NCBI GenBank assembly: GCA_017590115.1
Contig: JAGGNK010008448.1
Location: 186,001-250,000, forward strand
Source of the DNA: Montifringilla adamsi
Taxonomy: Eukaryota; Chordata; Aves; Passeriformes; Passeridae
DNA length: 64,000 bases
Direction: 5' to 3'
How positions within the stretch are numbered: the stretch's first letter is position 1; each line of letters starts with the position of its first letter. Below, in pieces: positions 12,201 through 26,868 of the stretch. The position numbers and the translations under genes were made by a program. The notes beneath the pieces were generated by a model. That model saw nothing but the letters and a program-made list of their open reading frames with translations, had not been told where the DNA came from and searched no databases.

Positions 12201-15200
12201 CAGGTTGCAGTGTGTCATAGAGTGGAATGGCACAGAGCTGTAAAAGCCAAGGCTGAAAACAGATTGTTACTTGAAGGGGAAACACTGACTGTGCTTCTTC
12301 TTTCATCCTACAACTGTATTTAACTTTACCATCCATTATTTTCTGGGTAGCTTTTTCTTGTGTCAGATCCTTTATGCTTGTCAATGCACTGAGAAAACAG
12401 AACTCATCTTTTCCATGCCTGGCCTTTTACTCTTATAAGGAGAGAGCTAATGAGAGTTTGAGAAACTTTAAGTACTTCATTTTTCCCCACTGTTGCAAAC
12501 AATTGTGTAGATAGTACCCTGGATTGTGATATTAGGTTGTTACAGAAAATTCTGCTCTTACTTCTTCCTACAGTTTTTGCTTCTTCTGTCTAGCAGCATG
12601 CCTAGTGCTGGGCTGCTGCTGCCTGTAAGGTTAGGAGTGTATGTGCTGATTTGTCATATAACACCAGGGATAAGTGAGTATGCACTAACAGCCACAGATA
12701 TCAGTAGCACTGAATTCTGTGACATGTCAGGTGTACATCTTAAAGGAAAGATTAAATAAAGACAGCAAACATCTTTCCATAACACAAGTCTAGATGGAAA
12801 CAGGGAAAAATTCTTTGTGCAAATCCTTCTCTCTGCTCGCTTTCATCCCACAATTTTAGTACCAAACATAACCCAAACCTTTGGAGTGTCTAAACTATTG
12901 GAATAAGATGTTCTTTTATGTTTGGTTTCCAGCTGGGTCTGGAGGCAGAAATGCCAGAATACCACAAGACAAGCCTCTTGCATGCTATTTCTAATCATGG
13001 ACAGGAATCTGGCCTGCCCCCAGAGGGGCCTAGATGTGTTACAGTATTAGCAGGCATCCCCCAGAGCTCTGGGAAGGAAAGCAGTGTCAGACCATCAGCT
13101 CCCTAGACTGTATTTTCTTGGTTACTGGGTACATGCACACTTTCCTGTGTAAATGTAGGTAGCACTTGAGGACTTTCCAGAGTACTGTGCCAGTTTGTGG
13201 CAACTTCTGTATGCAGATCATGAGAAGTATTGCCCAAAATGCCCAACAAAGGTGTGTAGATCTCAGCTGTTCTCTACTGTCATTCAGATTATAGCTCTCA
13301 TTCTCTGCTTCTCTGCTGTTAAAGCCAATAAATATATTAATATATGGAAGAGGATCTTTCCATAAAAATAAAAACAGCATTTCTGAAAACGTGCAAATGA
13401 GTGCAATTTTCATGGAGTATGACGATAGTAAGTAAGAACATGTTGTGATGTTGGTTACATTTGTTAGCTTAAGAGCAATCTTTGGGCTTCTGTGTACAGC
13501 AGCAAAGTTCCTCAGTCTGTCTATCTTCCCTAACGCTGACAAAGTGCCCTCATTAAGGGATTAAAGATGCTACTGCAGTACTATTCATAATGTACACACT
13601 TTGCAGCCCCTCATGTCTGTTTTCTGTGCTATTTATCCAATCATCGAGACCCTTATTCATATTTGCCTTGGAGATAACAGGACAGGACACCAAAGGATTC
13701 CTGGGCAGTGAGGAAATGGCAGAGGATTGGTGCAATGGACTAATTACAGACTTCAAACTCAGACTAGACAAATCCAGAATGCTGTGGTGCAGAGAGAGTA
13801 GCAGGATACACAGAACTACCCCATTTTCAATGATACAGGCATGATCAGAGCTACCTGAACATTACATTCCAAAAAGCGATGCCTCTGCAAGATCAACCAG
13901 CTTCTCATAAGTGGCTTATAAATTCTCAGCCACACATTAAGAGAGATGACAGGTTTTACTTCCATGTGAGGAATGATGAGGAATCCAGGCTGTTTATCCA
14001 CGTTTTGCTCTCAGTAAGGCACTGTCAGGCCATATGTGAGTCAGTCAGACTTTGCTCTCTTCTGACCTCTCAATTGTTTGACTATCTTCTATATGCCTGC
14101 AGAATACCCATATGCATGATTTATTATAGAAGTGAGCTCGACAGCCTAAATCCCTGGGTGTTACTTGTGCTTAATTTCAAAAATTCCTAGAGAATTATAC
14201 AAAATTTTACTGCAGAGCAACAAACATACTTTGTAAGACAGCACTTTTAAATTATTTCACATATCTGTTCACCTAGAGATGTGTATGTGCTGTATAAGAT
14301 GGATGAACTTAATACAATTTTTCAGTCCAAACCTCATAAATTTAAAAGTTGGAATTATGAACAAAGGTTTTCTGGGTACTTTTCAGTGTTACTTTGTTGA
14401 AGTCAGTAGATAACAATGAAACTTCCAGTGGAAATACTGCAAGTAGTTCTATGTGACAGCTAAATATCACTTGCAAAGCTTGAGTAAAGTGAAACACCAG
14501 GAAAGATGTACAAGGCAAGAGGCAACAAATAAGGATATGTGTAGTAAAAGGAGTTACAAAGTGCTGGCTATTTCTGTGGCCAGTGTGACAGGGAATTTTA
14601 TCATAGAAATAAAGGCTTCTGAGCTGCCAGGCTTAATGAATTAGAGCCACAAGGATGGCTGTAGCAAACTCAAACTCCTTGCAGCCTGACAGCTGGATAC
14701 TTAAAACAAGTGTGAGGGCATTTCAACTGTCTAAACATTACCCAGTGTTTTGTACAGATCTTTATGGAAGAGAGTTTTAAAGAGACATTTGAAGAATTTT
14801 AGGGTCACATGCTCTGCTTCTTCATCTGGCTAGTATCACTAGTAAATCAGTTCTAAACAAATTTAAAGAAATGAGAAGACTTGCCAAAACAAGAGATTCA
14901 AAGTTGAGAAAAAAGTTGGAGCTTCAATCTGCAAGAGTAATTTACCAGCCTCCAGGCTACTGAAACTTCTCCCTGGCCATCCCTCAGCTGTGCAGGCAGT
15001 CTAAATTGTTTTGGCAACCAAGTGCTTTCTCCTATTACAGACCAAAAGACTATTTTACAGAAGGGCATACGTTGGGTCTCTTTGGCTCTCACATCCCGTA
15101 GCAGAGTATGGCCTCATCTGAGCCTGGGTGTGCTTTCTGCATGACCGGAGCTCTTGCACACTCTGCAGTGCTGCTGGCTCTGCTCCTCTGGGGAGTATCA

Positions 15201-16490
15201 GCCTCTGCTTGCTCCATGGTCATGGTTGCAGCTGCCTGACTGCCCTTGCCTCTATTACATAATAAGGCTGTGGAGCCTTTCTGCTTGGGAAGTTCCTCTC
15301 TCTGCTTTAGAGCACTCAGAGCACAGACCCATTTTCTGTCATTGTATCAAAAGTTCAGTTTGGTTTTGAATTTAGGAAGTAATATGACCCTAGAGTTCTC
15401 TGACTTGGAGATCTACCAGAAGCAATTGGAACTGGCTATACCCTGAAGCTTCAGTGGAAAATCCCTTTTGAGTTTGCTCTGAAATTCTGCTTTCTTTCAA
15501 CTTCTTCCCACATTGCATCTCTCTCATTTGTAGAGGACTGACTCAAATGTCCCTATTTGAATTATGCTGAACTAACAGAAGTTGGATAGCACAGATGAGA
15601 GCAGATCTTCAGACACATTCCTGTTTTCTGACCTGGGGACTATGAAGTGTTTTTCTGACGCTGTCTTCTCACAGAAAATGAACCTCAGCATAATGGCCTG
15701 ATGAGAATTACCTAAAGGCCAGGGTAAGCTTATTTTAGCCAGAATTGGCTATGGTAGAAAACTATAATCTCTAAATTTCTGGGGGGTGAACAAAAGAGAC
15801 TCAAGACTCAGAAATGAGCTACCGGACACTCTTACTGCAGTAGGAATTGCAACTATTTAAATACTTCTAAGTCTCCTGCATGTTTCCTGTCAACGTGCCC
15901 AGGACCTCTGGAGAAGGTTTACTTATGATGTTGTTGTGGAAGAACACTGATTCTATTTTGATTTTTGATTGTCACAAAAGAACAGTGCAATAGGATTTGT
16001 ACAGTTTTCACTGTGCCAAATGGCATGGCTAGTGGTTCAGAAAACATGAATTCTGCACCTTCACTTTTTTTCCTGGCTTCTCAGGTGATTGTGATAAAGT
16101 TTTGAATTCCCATGTTTTCCCTTTCCTCACAACTGAAGTTGGACCTCCTTTGTAAAATACTTGAAACTCTGTGGATGAGTATAAGACACTGGTTTGAATT
16201 TGTAGTATTATAGTATATTAATATCAAAGATGTTGATGTTTGTGTAGTCCTCTGTATCTGGACCAAAGATTAGGACCTGACCAAAGATGTGGTTAGTTGG
16301 GTTTTTGCAACTTGGCTGGGGCTTTGTCCATCACTCCCTGACAGACCTAAGGCATCATTGAAGGGCAGGAGGCCACTCCTTATGTGCTGTTAGCAGTTGG
16401 TGATTTCAGGAGACAGTGGCCAGCAGGAATGGCCATGGTGAGCAGCACACCCTGCTGCCTGTCACAGTCACAGGTTAATCAGGTACAGTA

Positions 16491-16524
16491 ATTTGTGAGA
16501 ACATTAATAAATGTTCTCACAAAT
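16491..16524. repeat. Perfect 15-bp inverted repeat with 4-base loop
   Basis: The arm ATTTGTGAGAACATT (16491-16505) is followed by AATA and its exact reverse complement (16510-16524). It is the longest perfect hairpin I noticed in the window. It has no T-run and no context that would make it a terminator; function unknown. Confidence 0.9.
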
Positions 16525-19500
16525 AAATACAAATCACTCTCTAGAGGGCTGCAATACATTATTTTACCTCTCAAAAATAACAGACCTTATTATCTTTCAG
16601 GGAGAAGCTCCTGTCAGGGCAATCAAGGATGGACACTTTTAATGAAGACAAATGATCCCCTTCAAAGGAGCGGTGAGCCTTGATTTGGCTTAATGGCTCA
16701 CTATTACGAAGCATGGATTTAATCAGAGCTCCAGCTTCTGTCACACATGGGTCTTGAAGTCAGGTAATTGGAGGCAGGTGCTAAGTACAATTTAAATGAA
16801 ATGTCTAGTTAATAAGGACAGTTTGAAACATGCATTTTATACCCCTCCCCCAAACCCTAGTCCTCTCAGGGACATGAAGGCAGCCAGCTGTGCTTGGGAA
16901 CCAAATGACTTAATTTCTCAGCATTGCCTTTCACACTCAAAATACTATGCTGCTACTTTTAGCTTGCCAGATGCCCCAGTTGGAGTGACCTTCTTTCAGA
17001 CAAGATGGGCAACTGAGGGGCTGTTAGAGCTCATTATGCTTTGTTTTGTGCTGGAAGAGGCACCTGAACCAAAATCTGAACAGAGATGAGGTCCATAAGA
17101 TTCTGGCTCTTAAATATTCAGAATCCAGTGAGGGAATCAGAAGGATTAGAGTAGTTTCCTTAAATGTGCATTGCCCCTAACTGTAGATCTGAATGTGGCT
17201 TTCCAGATTGCATTGTGCATTTTAGATGGTCACAACTGCTTTTTTGATATTGGAATTTGGATAACACCCCATGCCTCTCATATTGGAAACTGAGGAACGT
17301 CCTGGAGAGCACCAAGGCTCCATTCCTGCAAGCTTAACCTGATAAGTTTCCTTCCAGGAACACAGTCACAGTTTGTATTTATATTCATATCTTTTTCCTT
17401 TTTCGTGGTGATAGACCAGGAAGGAAAGCATAGCCTCTGAACTTTTGGGTGCCAGCAAGAAACTTCCTACTTCTTGTGGCCTATGTCCAGTTTCATTTGG
17501 AGCCATGTAGGAATTGTCAGCATCACTAAGTCCTGTGCTTCAGGATTGTTTTATCTTTTTTTTTCCTTTTTTCCCCTTGAAAAACTTGGTCATGGAGTCA
17601 TCTGCTTATGAAGTAAAAAATGCTTGTGGCTGAGGAAGAAAATCTGAACATATAGCTTTGAACAAGCGGAACACTACTGAATAAAAAAATAAATGGTTAT
17701 ATTTTTAATGAATCTCCAATTTTTGAAGAATGGCCTCTCATTTTTGGGCATTTGATGTCAGCAACACTGAACTTTATAGGGGATAAAGGGAATTATAGAA
17801 AGTTCAGTGAATATCACTAATACATTTTTTCATGCTCTAGGTTTGCAGACATGAATCGACACAAATCCTAATTATCAATTACTTAGAAGTAGGGTTTAGA
17901 AGGCAAAAAGCGTAACTACAATCCTATAGGTACCACATGATCTCCTTTGTCCCTTTTAGGCATTTCTGCTATCCCTTGAAACTAACAGTTAAGACTAGTG
18001 AATTCATAACCAACCCAAGATTTTACTTCTGAGGGAGAAAGTAATTAGCCACTGGGTGTGGAAGTATTTTCCATTAGCAATTTTTTAAACCCAGACTGAA
18101 ATGCAACTGAGCCTGAAGGGGACTACATGACTGGGAGAAACCACAAATCTTCACTACAAGGAGATTTCTGTGATCAACTGCTGTGAGACTCATTTCTTTG
18201 TCAAGGAAGTACACACAGGCAAATAAGGACCCTCGATGCAACTAAGGAATCAGATATTTCTGTGTGCTGTCTTGGGATGGCATGTGTTATTCTGCTTTGC
18301 AGTAAGGCCAGGTAACAGGTAGGGCTGTCTCTCTACAGTAGGACTAAAGTGACTAAACCTGAGCCATGATAGGTAGGTGCACTTGTTTCTGACAGCATGA
18401 TATGACAGTGATATTGGAGATTGATTTCTCTCTATTAATACTTTATTACAGCAGGACCATTCAAGATAAGTTGACCTCTAAGGAATCTTTTTTAAATGAA
18501 GAATTAAAGTATCTCTGGCTCAAATTGCTCATTGAAGTGCTTGGAAACAGGAATTGTTCCTGGGGGCCTCTACAGTTTTGTCTAGATTTCAGGAAACCAA
18601 AGAAGTTTTGGCTTTTCAGATACATTTTGAAATTCATTGTTGCTTCTCTTTTTTTTCATTCTTTTCCCTTCATCTGTTTTTTTTTAATTGGGAATAATGA
18701 TGAGCTATAATTAGGAGATGAGAAATAGAACAATATTGAGAAGGCAAATGGATCAAGAAAAGAGTCAGAAGTAAAATAAAGTCCTTTTAGATTGGAACTG
18801 GTTAGTGTTCAGCTGACCAGAGTCCTGCTACCCTTCTGCTTTATGGCTTGAATTCCTTACAATAGCATCAAAGGTGGAAAAAATCCCATCAGTTACAAAA
18901 CAAATACAAAGCAAAATGTTCAGATGGCCTTTCAAGTTCATAGCAACATTGTGGTCATGGATCTGACTGCAGCTCAGGCAGCTGCAAAAGAGCTGCCAGC
19001 TATTAGAATTACTGTGTAGCTGCTCTGGGTACCAGAAGCAGTGAACATTCAATAGCATGGGCTGCACCACAAACTGAACAAGGCCGGCTGTTGTGTGAGC
19101 AAAGGCATTGTGTCAGTTGTGATCATGTCTGCCTGTAGTGAGGGAGAAAAGCAATGTTCTGTAAATGGCAGAGGATTGTGCTTCTAATCCCAGAGTCACA
19201 TGTGTGTGAGTAGAGTTTGTGGTGACAATGGATGCTGATGGGAGGGAGAAAAAAAGGGTAATTTGATTCTGTACTAGATGACGTGTGTGTTACAATGTCT
19301 ACCTTGCCTTTTAAGTGTTGGTTGTTTCTGTGTACTCGCAACAGTGAGATGTTCATGGCAGGAAGAGAAATTACTATTCTGTCAGAAAAGAATGCATTGG
19401 AAATACAATGATATTGTTTTTAGTCATTGTCCCAACTGAAGAAGAAGTTCCCAGAAGAAGAGGTGTTTGTGATAACTATATAGATCACTTTAATTGATGT

Positions 19501-22500
19501 AGGGAAAAAAAAAGGGGAGAGAAAGCCCAGGCTGGAATTTTATTTCCCCTCTCCTCAGCAATATGAATTGGGACCATGTAATCATGGAGTGGTGCATGTT
19601 CCATCTGCAGTCATGAATTCTCAAAAGATATATGCAGCTCTTAGAGACAACTCACACCTTAAAATGAGGGTATTCCAGTTTAGATTGGAAGCTATTTTGA
19701 TAGGCCAGGAGGAGAGCATAACACTGATAGCTGCAGTGGGCAGGACACAAAACTAACTAGGGTGACCTGCTGAGTCACAGGAATGAAATTATCTCCTGAG
19801 CTAAATCACCCTGAGACTGTTATCAGCTTGTCAGGGCACCAGCGAGTGTGCCCAAACTGTGTTTGTTCTTCTGCATGCTCTTGGCTGCTGTGCACTCTGT
19901 AGGGAGCAATGTCCAGTCTATTCCCAGATACAAAGGACAAACAGGCTCTGCTGTTCTTATGGACAGTGATTGCTTCAGTACAGTCATTTGTGAGAGCTGG
20001 TGCAAGAAAACCAGCTGCCAAGTTTCCCCCTGTGCAAGGTTGCAGAAATAAGGCCTAGGGCAGAGGTTCATTGATACTGATCAGGATTTGCTTTCCCAGC
20101 TCTGGGAGCTGTTCACCATAAGGCCAAGTAATTTTGTCTCAATGTGTACTTCAGTGTCTGTAAAAAGCCCATAAATAATGCTCTCAGAAGTGAAATTATT
20201 TGAAACCATCCATGAAAAGTTCTATCCAAGCCCAAGCTGCCATAGTCAAGCCAGCCCCAACAATACCTCATGAAATGTGTTCCTTTCATGTTTGTTCTGG
20301 GGCCATGGGGAACAATGTCCTTTCAGGACAATAGATGTCTGCAATTCATGGTGAATTTCCTTTCCTTCTCTCATTAAAATCCATTCATTTTCAGCTCAGC
20401 CTCTTCATTCTCAAAAATACATCTTGGATATTTGTCAACTTCTATTCATCTTGGTCTGTGCATCTTAATCTCTTTGAGTCTGAATATTTCCTCTGATGGC
20501 AGAGCCTTGAGAGTGCTATTCTGCCAATTGGGATGCATTGAGGAGAGCCTCTTGGCAAGCTGGCTCATTCTAGGGGAACAGACATATTTGAGTAGTGAGA
20601 CCTCAGGCATTTATACTGTGCAGGAGACCACAATGCTCAGCACTCAGTAAAACTCAGAACAGAATCACTGCCTAGAAAGCAAAATGCTTACTGGCAAATG
20701 TTTTTCAAAATGGGCATGGAAAGCTGACTTCAGTGCCCAGTTTAGTTCAGTACTCCCTGTGCAGGCCACAAGCAGGCCACTTCACCTAATGTGTAGCCTG
20801 GCAGGCAGTAACACAGGCTTGCTTCTTGTGCATGTTACTGTGTCTGCTTCCTGCTCCGACACGTGTGTCAGCCACAGGAGAGCAGAACTGTGATGGTGTT
20901 ATTCCCTGGCAAGAGATTGACTCCTTTCAGATAAAACTGTTTAACAGCAGTGAAATCATAACAGCTTTGCCCACTGGTGATTCAGCAGTGTCTCATCTGA
21001 CAAGGTGAGACTGTCCTCAGCTCCTCACCCTGTTCTCTTGAAAAGGGAAAGACACTGTACGTGACTGGCACTCAGGTAAGAGACTTCTGCTGCCCTAAAT
21101 CCAGAGATCCTTGAGAGCTTGGTGACATCTGGTGGGAACTGGAAGGATCACAAGCCTTTTGTGATGACTGCAAAATAATTTATAAAAACAAATTTTAAAA
21201 AACAACCTCCCAAAAACAAGCAAAAAAATTTGATATTATGCTCAGAATCACAAGAATACAAAATCTAAACATGATGTTGTAATGATACATGCTGAATACT
21301 GTATAGTTCAGAGATCAAAGGGCTTGAATTGCTGGTGGGACATAACAGAGCTGAAATACAAGGAATTTGTCGTTGGATTTTTGCAGGAATGTAAATGCTA
21401 TCTTTTTATCAGTCTGGTCAGAGTATCAGTATAAACCCAAGTTATGCAGCTCACAAATGCTCATCATGCAGCTGTAGGCCCCCGTGATATAACAAGTCTC
21501 CATCATGTTTAAATTTGCAGAAAGCACATATAGTACCTTAGCTGGAATGTACTGAAGTGGATTTGTTCAGCAACCCACTAGTGAGCAGTTAGATATGTGT
21601 GTCCAGAGTTAGGATGAGGCATGGGTCTGGCAGTGGGCGCAAAACTTCAGTGAAGGAAAAAGTAGTGAAATTAAAGTTATATTCAGGCTAATTGTGGTAA
21701 GGAAAGATGAAGGATATTGCATGAAGTTCAAAATAATTATCCCATTTGATCTGCATGAATATGTCTGTGAATGGGTTTTCCCTTTTTTTCTGCCTCTTAA
21801 ATCCCATAAACATAAGCACTATTGCCTTTCCTCTCATTTTTGCAAGTGTACTTTTTGGATCTAGCAGTGTACAGAATTTCTGCAGCTTCCTTCACAAGAT
21901 GGAACAAATAATAACCAGCAAGATTTTCTTCCAGATCTGGGAAGAAAATGTTCCCTGAAAAACAGAGCATTCCCCGCTTTTGCCAGAGGTTTTGTGAGGT
22001 GTTTGATAAAGAAAAAAGAGTCTGAATCAATCAGTTATTAATCAACCTCCTTTTCTAATTCCTCCCTTTTTAGGATTTGTAATGGGAAAGAATGAATTTA
22101 GGAGGGAATCAGTAAAATGATGGTCAAAGTTTTCAGGAGCAATTATGAGCACTACACCATATATCTAACTGCAACTGAGAGTCCAGAATGTGGGTACACG
22201 TTGAAGGATGCTGAAAACCTTAAAGCTACTGGTGAGTTTAAACAATTGCAGCCTGCTACTGCAGCTTATTTATATTTTCATTCTTTGGTAAGAAGGAGTT
22301 AGATTAGAGGACAAAGCAGGGAGGATTTTCAGCCTACCAAGTCCAAAGCAGATGCCCTCTTAGCCACTTAGGAGAATTTTTTTTTTAATCTAAGGATTCT
22401 GGTTGTGTGCCTTGAGCTGCTCAGACCTCTGCCTCCCTTCACATGCCAGTTCATCTCTGCGGTGATGTTATGCTGTGTAGTATTACTGCTAATAACCTTT

Positions 22501-25500
22501 TTTAGCAGAACCAGTTGTCCAAAGACCTTCATATATGAGGCTACTTGCCATTGTATGAGCTCTGTCCCTATTGTTTCTGACAGCATGAGATGACCTAATT
22601 CACTCCAGTGGGTCCATCACACATATTCTCACTGGGAGATTTCCCCCTCTGACAGGCCATTGTCAGCACCCCTCCTGCCAGGACTCTGCAAGCCCTCGCC
22701 TCGTGTTCGTGTGAGCACAGAGCTGCACAGAGATGAGCCCTTACAGAAAGCTGGTCTGGTGAGTGGCTGCTTGCACAGGCAGAGTGAGCACAGGGTACAT
22801 ACCTAAAACTAGCTGGGTAGACCTTAGGCCTTTAACATGGTAGACTATATGGAATGTTTGGAGTTTAGGGTTGGGTGAGACCATTATTTTAGGTTCCCTG
22901 ACCAGTGCTGAAGCTGGATGCAGTTCTGCTGACAATGAGGAGTTCATGGAACTATTGTGACACAGTGGTCAGCTGTTAAGTTGATGCACAGAAAGCCTTG
23001 TTCAACACTATGCTATATACGTCATCTTTTGGTTTAGAGAGATTCTTCTGCCCAGACAGGAATGAAGGTAAAATCCACACTTACAAAGCCTCTACTAGCT
23101 GTAAAAGGACACTTGGTTGAGTATTTTTGATTCTCTTCTATAGAAAGCAGTGTCACATACATGCACTCACATGCACCACACACATTACTCTGTCTTGAGG
23201 ATTGAACTGATGTCTGATTTTAGTGCAGATTATTCTGTCATTTGGCAGAAGGTGAGAAAAAAGGGAAAAAGAACATTACGACAAAAAGTTAAAGAAAGGT
23301 GGAAATTCTCCTGGCTGGACCCATTTCCTGCATAATTTGTTGGCAATCTGTATCCATTATCAGCCTGCTCCCATGGCAGGTAAATGCATCCACTAATGCA
23401 GATGTCCTTCCCAATCTTGCCAGCTTTCTCACATACTGGTACACATTATGTGTGTTTGTGACATGAGATGAATTTGGAGAGAGTATATTCTACCTCTTCC
23501 AGAAGTGAAAACAATAGCAATATATAGGCTTGGTGCTCTCAGCTGTTAGCAGAAGTAACTGAGAGTTAAAAGCAGATCACTCACATCCCAATCACTGCTC
23601 AAGGAACAGCCAGACAGGAATAGAAGCCTAGCATTTTGGAGGGAAACTGTGAAGGGAACTGAACATGTGTAAAGCTACAGAGAGGACATAGCTCCTCTAT
23701 GAGGATATAGACATGGGAATAATGGGCACATTACCCTCATCTGTGCTGTGTAATGATTTTGAGGCAAGTTGGGCTGAAGCTACAGAAAGCAGCAGCTTTG
23801 ATAACAATACTTTCCAGCCCAAGGCTGTAATCACTTCAGCTGGTTACAGGCCATTGATCAGTGAAGTCCTGACCACCTGGAGGTAGCCTACCTGTACTTT
23901 GAATTCCTCAAGGACTTCACAGAAAACTGGGTGTCAAGATGCACAACCAGAAGTGAGGTGTGTGAACCTTTTGCCCCATTAATGGAACTACTAAGAGGGG
24001 AGAACTGTTGATAAAGGAGAAGGAAAAAGATATTTTATTTGTTGGATATTTTTAACATACTAACTTGATGTTTGTGTTCCCAGTTTAATCTGTGTTCTTC
24101 TCCAAGGAAGTAACTGAGTTTCATCAGATGCTTTGATAGAGCTCAAAGGAGTGTTATGTAAATCCCAGGAAGACTCTTAGCATAACTGAACCTTTTGGTC
24201 CACTGAGCAAGCCTAGCAGAGGAGCATAACCTAGCAGCCACCCAGCTTTTAGCCAGGGATCTAAGTGAATGTTGTTGAGAGAAGGAATAGATGGAGACAT
24301 CTCTATGTCATTAAAAATCTCAGCAGGGCCTGGCATGAAGTGCTCTGGAAGGAGATGCTCTTGCCTAGAGCAATGTTGCTCTGAAGGAGTTGGGTATTTG
24401 TATTGAGATGAGAGGTGTGGTCATCCCAGCACTGCTGGCATTCCAGGCTTTGTGTGGCTTCTGTCTATGGGAACAGAGGTCCCACAGAGTTTTAGGTCTT
24501 TTGATCTAAAATTGCTGTCAAGCAAAAGGAATGATGCTGAGTCCAAGTGAAGTGACTTAAGTTAGGTGATGCTAGCAGAATTTCTAGCTGTCAAATAACA
24601 CTTTGTTCCTACTCCGTTTTCAAATAATACCTGAGCAGAATCCTACTCTTTCCCTCAGTGAAATTTTTCCCTTAATGATTCAGTACTAATTGCCTAATAA
24701 CAAAGATAGATATATGCTACATGTGTCCTAATTCACAGAGGTGAAGGAGAATGTGTGGTAACTGAAAAGTGCAAACACGAAGAATATTTCGTGTCTTGTA
24801 TTGTCTTTTACTTGAGTACTCACTCAACACTTCCCAAGCATTACCTGTGACTTGTGCATCTTCTTTAAGACAGCAAAGCAGTAGACAAAGAAAATGAGGC
24901 ATGATACTGTTAAGGAACTAGTCTTAAAATGAATTATAGATATGATGAAGAGAGGAACCCAGGAGTTCTGGGGGAATATGTGCAGTGCTATTTCAAGTTA
25001 AATAAACTAACTTTTTATTTCTTATATCAAGTGAAAGTCAAAATTCCTGGAGAGTAATTCAATTGTTTCATCTTGGGATTAAAAAAAGAAGTCAGAAAGC
25101 ATTGTCTATGTTCCTGTTGAAGACTCAACTACAAATTTTGCCTGCTTTCAGTGGATAAAAAGGGTGGAAGCAGCATAGGTTAATGAGAAACCAAGGTTCA
25201 GGTTCCTGCTTCTGGAACAACGGCAGCTTCCAGATCAGCATGAGAGTGTCATCAGAGTGGTTCCTTTGATGACATAGTGCTAAACCTGTAGTAAAATCTG
25301 GAGCAGTAAAATAAAGAGCTGAGGGAAGTTTGGGGTTTTCTTACAAAGGCTCAGATTTGGATCTGTTGTTTCATCCAACATTTCTGAAAGTGTGTGAGCT
25401 AAGTTTCTGTCTGCTATAGGGGTGCTTTTGCATGTGTTACCATCTGCAGTAAGACTGCAGGCCAGGCATGCCTTCTCCTGATGATGTAGCCCAAGCTCCT

Positions 25501-26521
25501 GCTTTATCAGCACTTTTACAAATACAATAACAGCAGTTTCCTTGTGCTCATGGTGGGGATTTGCTTTGTGAATACTTGTGTTGCTATAGCTACATTTCCC
25601 TAATGTTCATTATTTCTCATAGTGTCCTTGTCACTTATCCAAAGGTGCTGGCATTAAGCAAACTCACAGCATGTTGTTTCTGCCTTGGGAACTATTGGTA
25701 GGTGTGCTGAATGAGCCAAGGGTACTGCAGCTGGTGCCTTGCCTGGAATAAATCTGCTTCAGCCATGAAGGAAGTGGTAATGGAAGTAGTTAGAAGCTTT
25801 TTACAGCAATGCAATGGGAAAGGAAAGCCTACAGTCATTGGCATGTCTTTCCAAGAGTGTTGAACAGGAAGGAGAAGGAGGGATTGTCATCTCTCAAGAG
25901 AACAAATGCAGGGAGGGGAGGGAGCACAGGCAACCTCAATTAATTGCTAGGTTGTGTAATGAGCTGGGGTGCTGGACAGCTACTGTATAGTCCCCATTGT
26001 GTCTGTCGCCTGGTTGGGGGTGCACTGCTCTCAGGCATTTTAACTGCTTTTTGGGGTTTTGTTTTTGAATGGTTTAATGAGAAAGCTAAATAGCTGTATA
26101 ATTCAGAACAGGATTGCAAAAAGTTCACTGTCCCTCAGGCATGAATGTGTGCTCAGGCACACTGGTGCTGTGCAGAAAAGGCAGTAAATTCTGAATAGCC
26201 ACCTACTTCATATGGGAGGACACTGAACAGTTAAGACTATGTGAAAAAGTAGAGATGATTGCTGGCAGATATTTCAGACTGACATCCAAGATATGCTCCA
26301 TACTATGCATCTTTTCTTAATCTCCTGTATTGTTTCCTCAGGCCTTGATCAGTCCTTAAGTGGTATTAAAATAGCAATTATCACTTGTCAATAGGCACCA
26401 AAAACTCTACCTTCTAATTTCAGTAGGCTGTTGGATGTAGCTGTTGGATGGAATCTTATAATCTCTCCATACAAGTACTTGTATATTGAGGCCACTGTGA
26501 TGATTAAGAAATGTCTGTTGT

Positions 26522-26868
26522 GTAAGGAGAAGCTGAGAGAGTTTGGGCTGTTTAGCTTGGAGAAGAGAATGCTCAGGGGGATCTTATCAATATGTGCAAA
26601 TTCCTAAATGGAAGAAGTAAAGAGGTAAAGAAGCAGAAACAGATTCCTGTTAGTGGTATCCAAAGACATGACAAGATGCTATGAACGCAAACTAAAATCC
26701 AGGAAATTTCCTTTAAACATCAGACAAAAACATTTTTACTCTGAGCATGACCAAATAGCAGAACAGGTTGCTTAGACATGTCAAGGAGTGTCCATCCTGG
26801 AGATACCTAAAACCCACGTGAATGGAGTCCTGAGCTCAGGATGACACTGCTGAGAGTTTATTTTTTTA
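26522..26868 (+). mobile_element. Old CR1 LINE fragment
   Basis: It begins with the CR1-typical phrase for the end of the reverse transcriptase (AGAAGCTGAGAGAGTTTGGG, then GCTGTTTAGCTTGGAGAAG) and continues through a worn 3' region with TTGCTTAGACATGTCAAGG and CCATCCTGGAGATA. It is strongly diverged, without an intact frame, and lacks the terminal repeats. It lies in the gene-free left part. Confidence 0.8.

Larger units (their letters stand above)
8067..26521. other. 18-kb stretch without a recognised gene
   Basis: No convincing exon on either strand. The longest frames (for example 13087-13542 minus and 10187-10564 plus) encode unremarkable, cysteine/leucine-rich peptides typical of random AT-rich DNA. 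Contains the pyrimidine tract at 9171 and the perfect hairpin at 16491. Very diverged repeats could be present but cannot be called by eye. Confidence 0.55.

Noticed and set aside
13087..13542. 151-codon minus-strand frame
   Set aside because: Composition is like random AT-rich DNA, with no recognised domain, splice partner or codon bias.
16491..16524. Glucocorticoid or androgen response element
   Set aside because: The AGAACA and TGTTCT half-sites are 8 bases apart; the receptor element needs 3.
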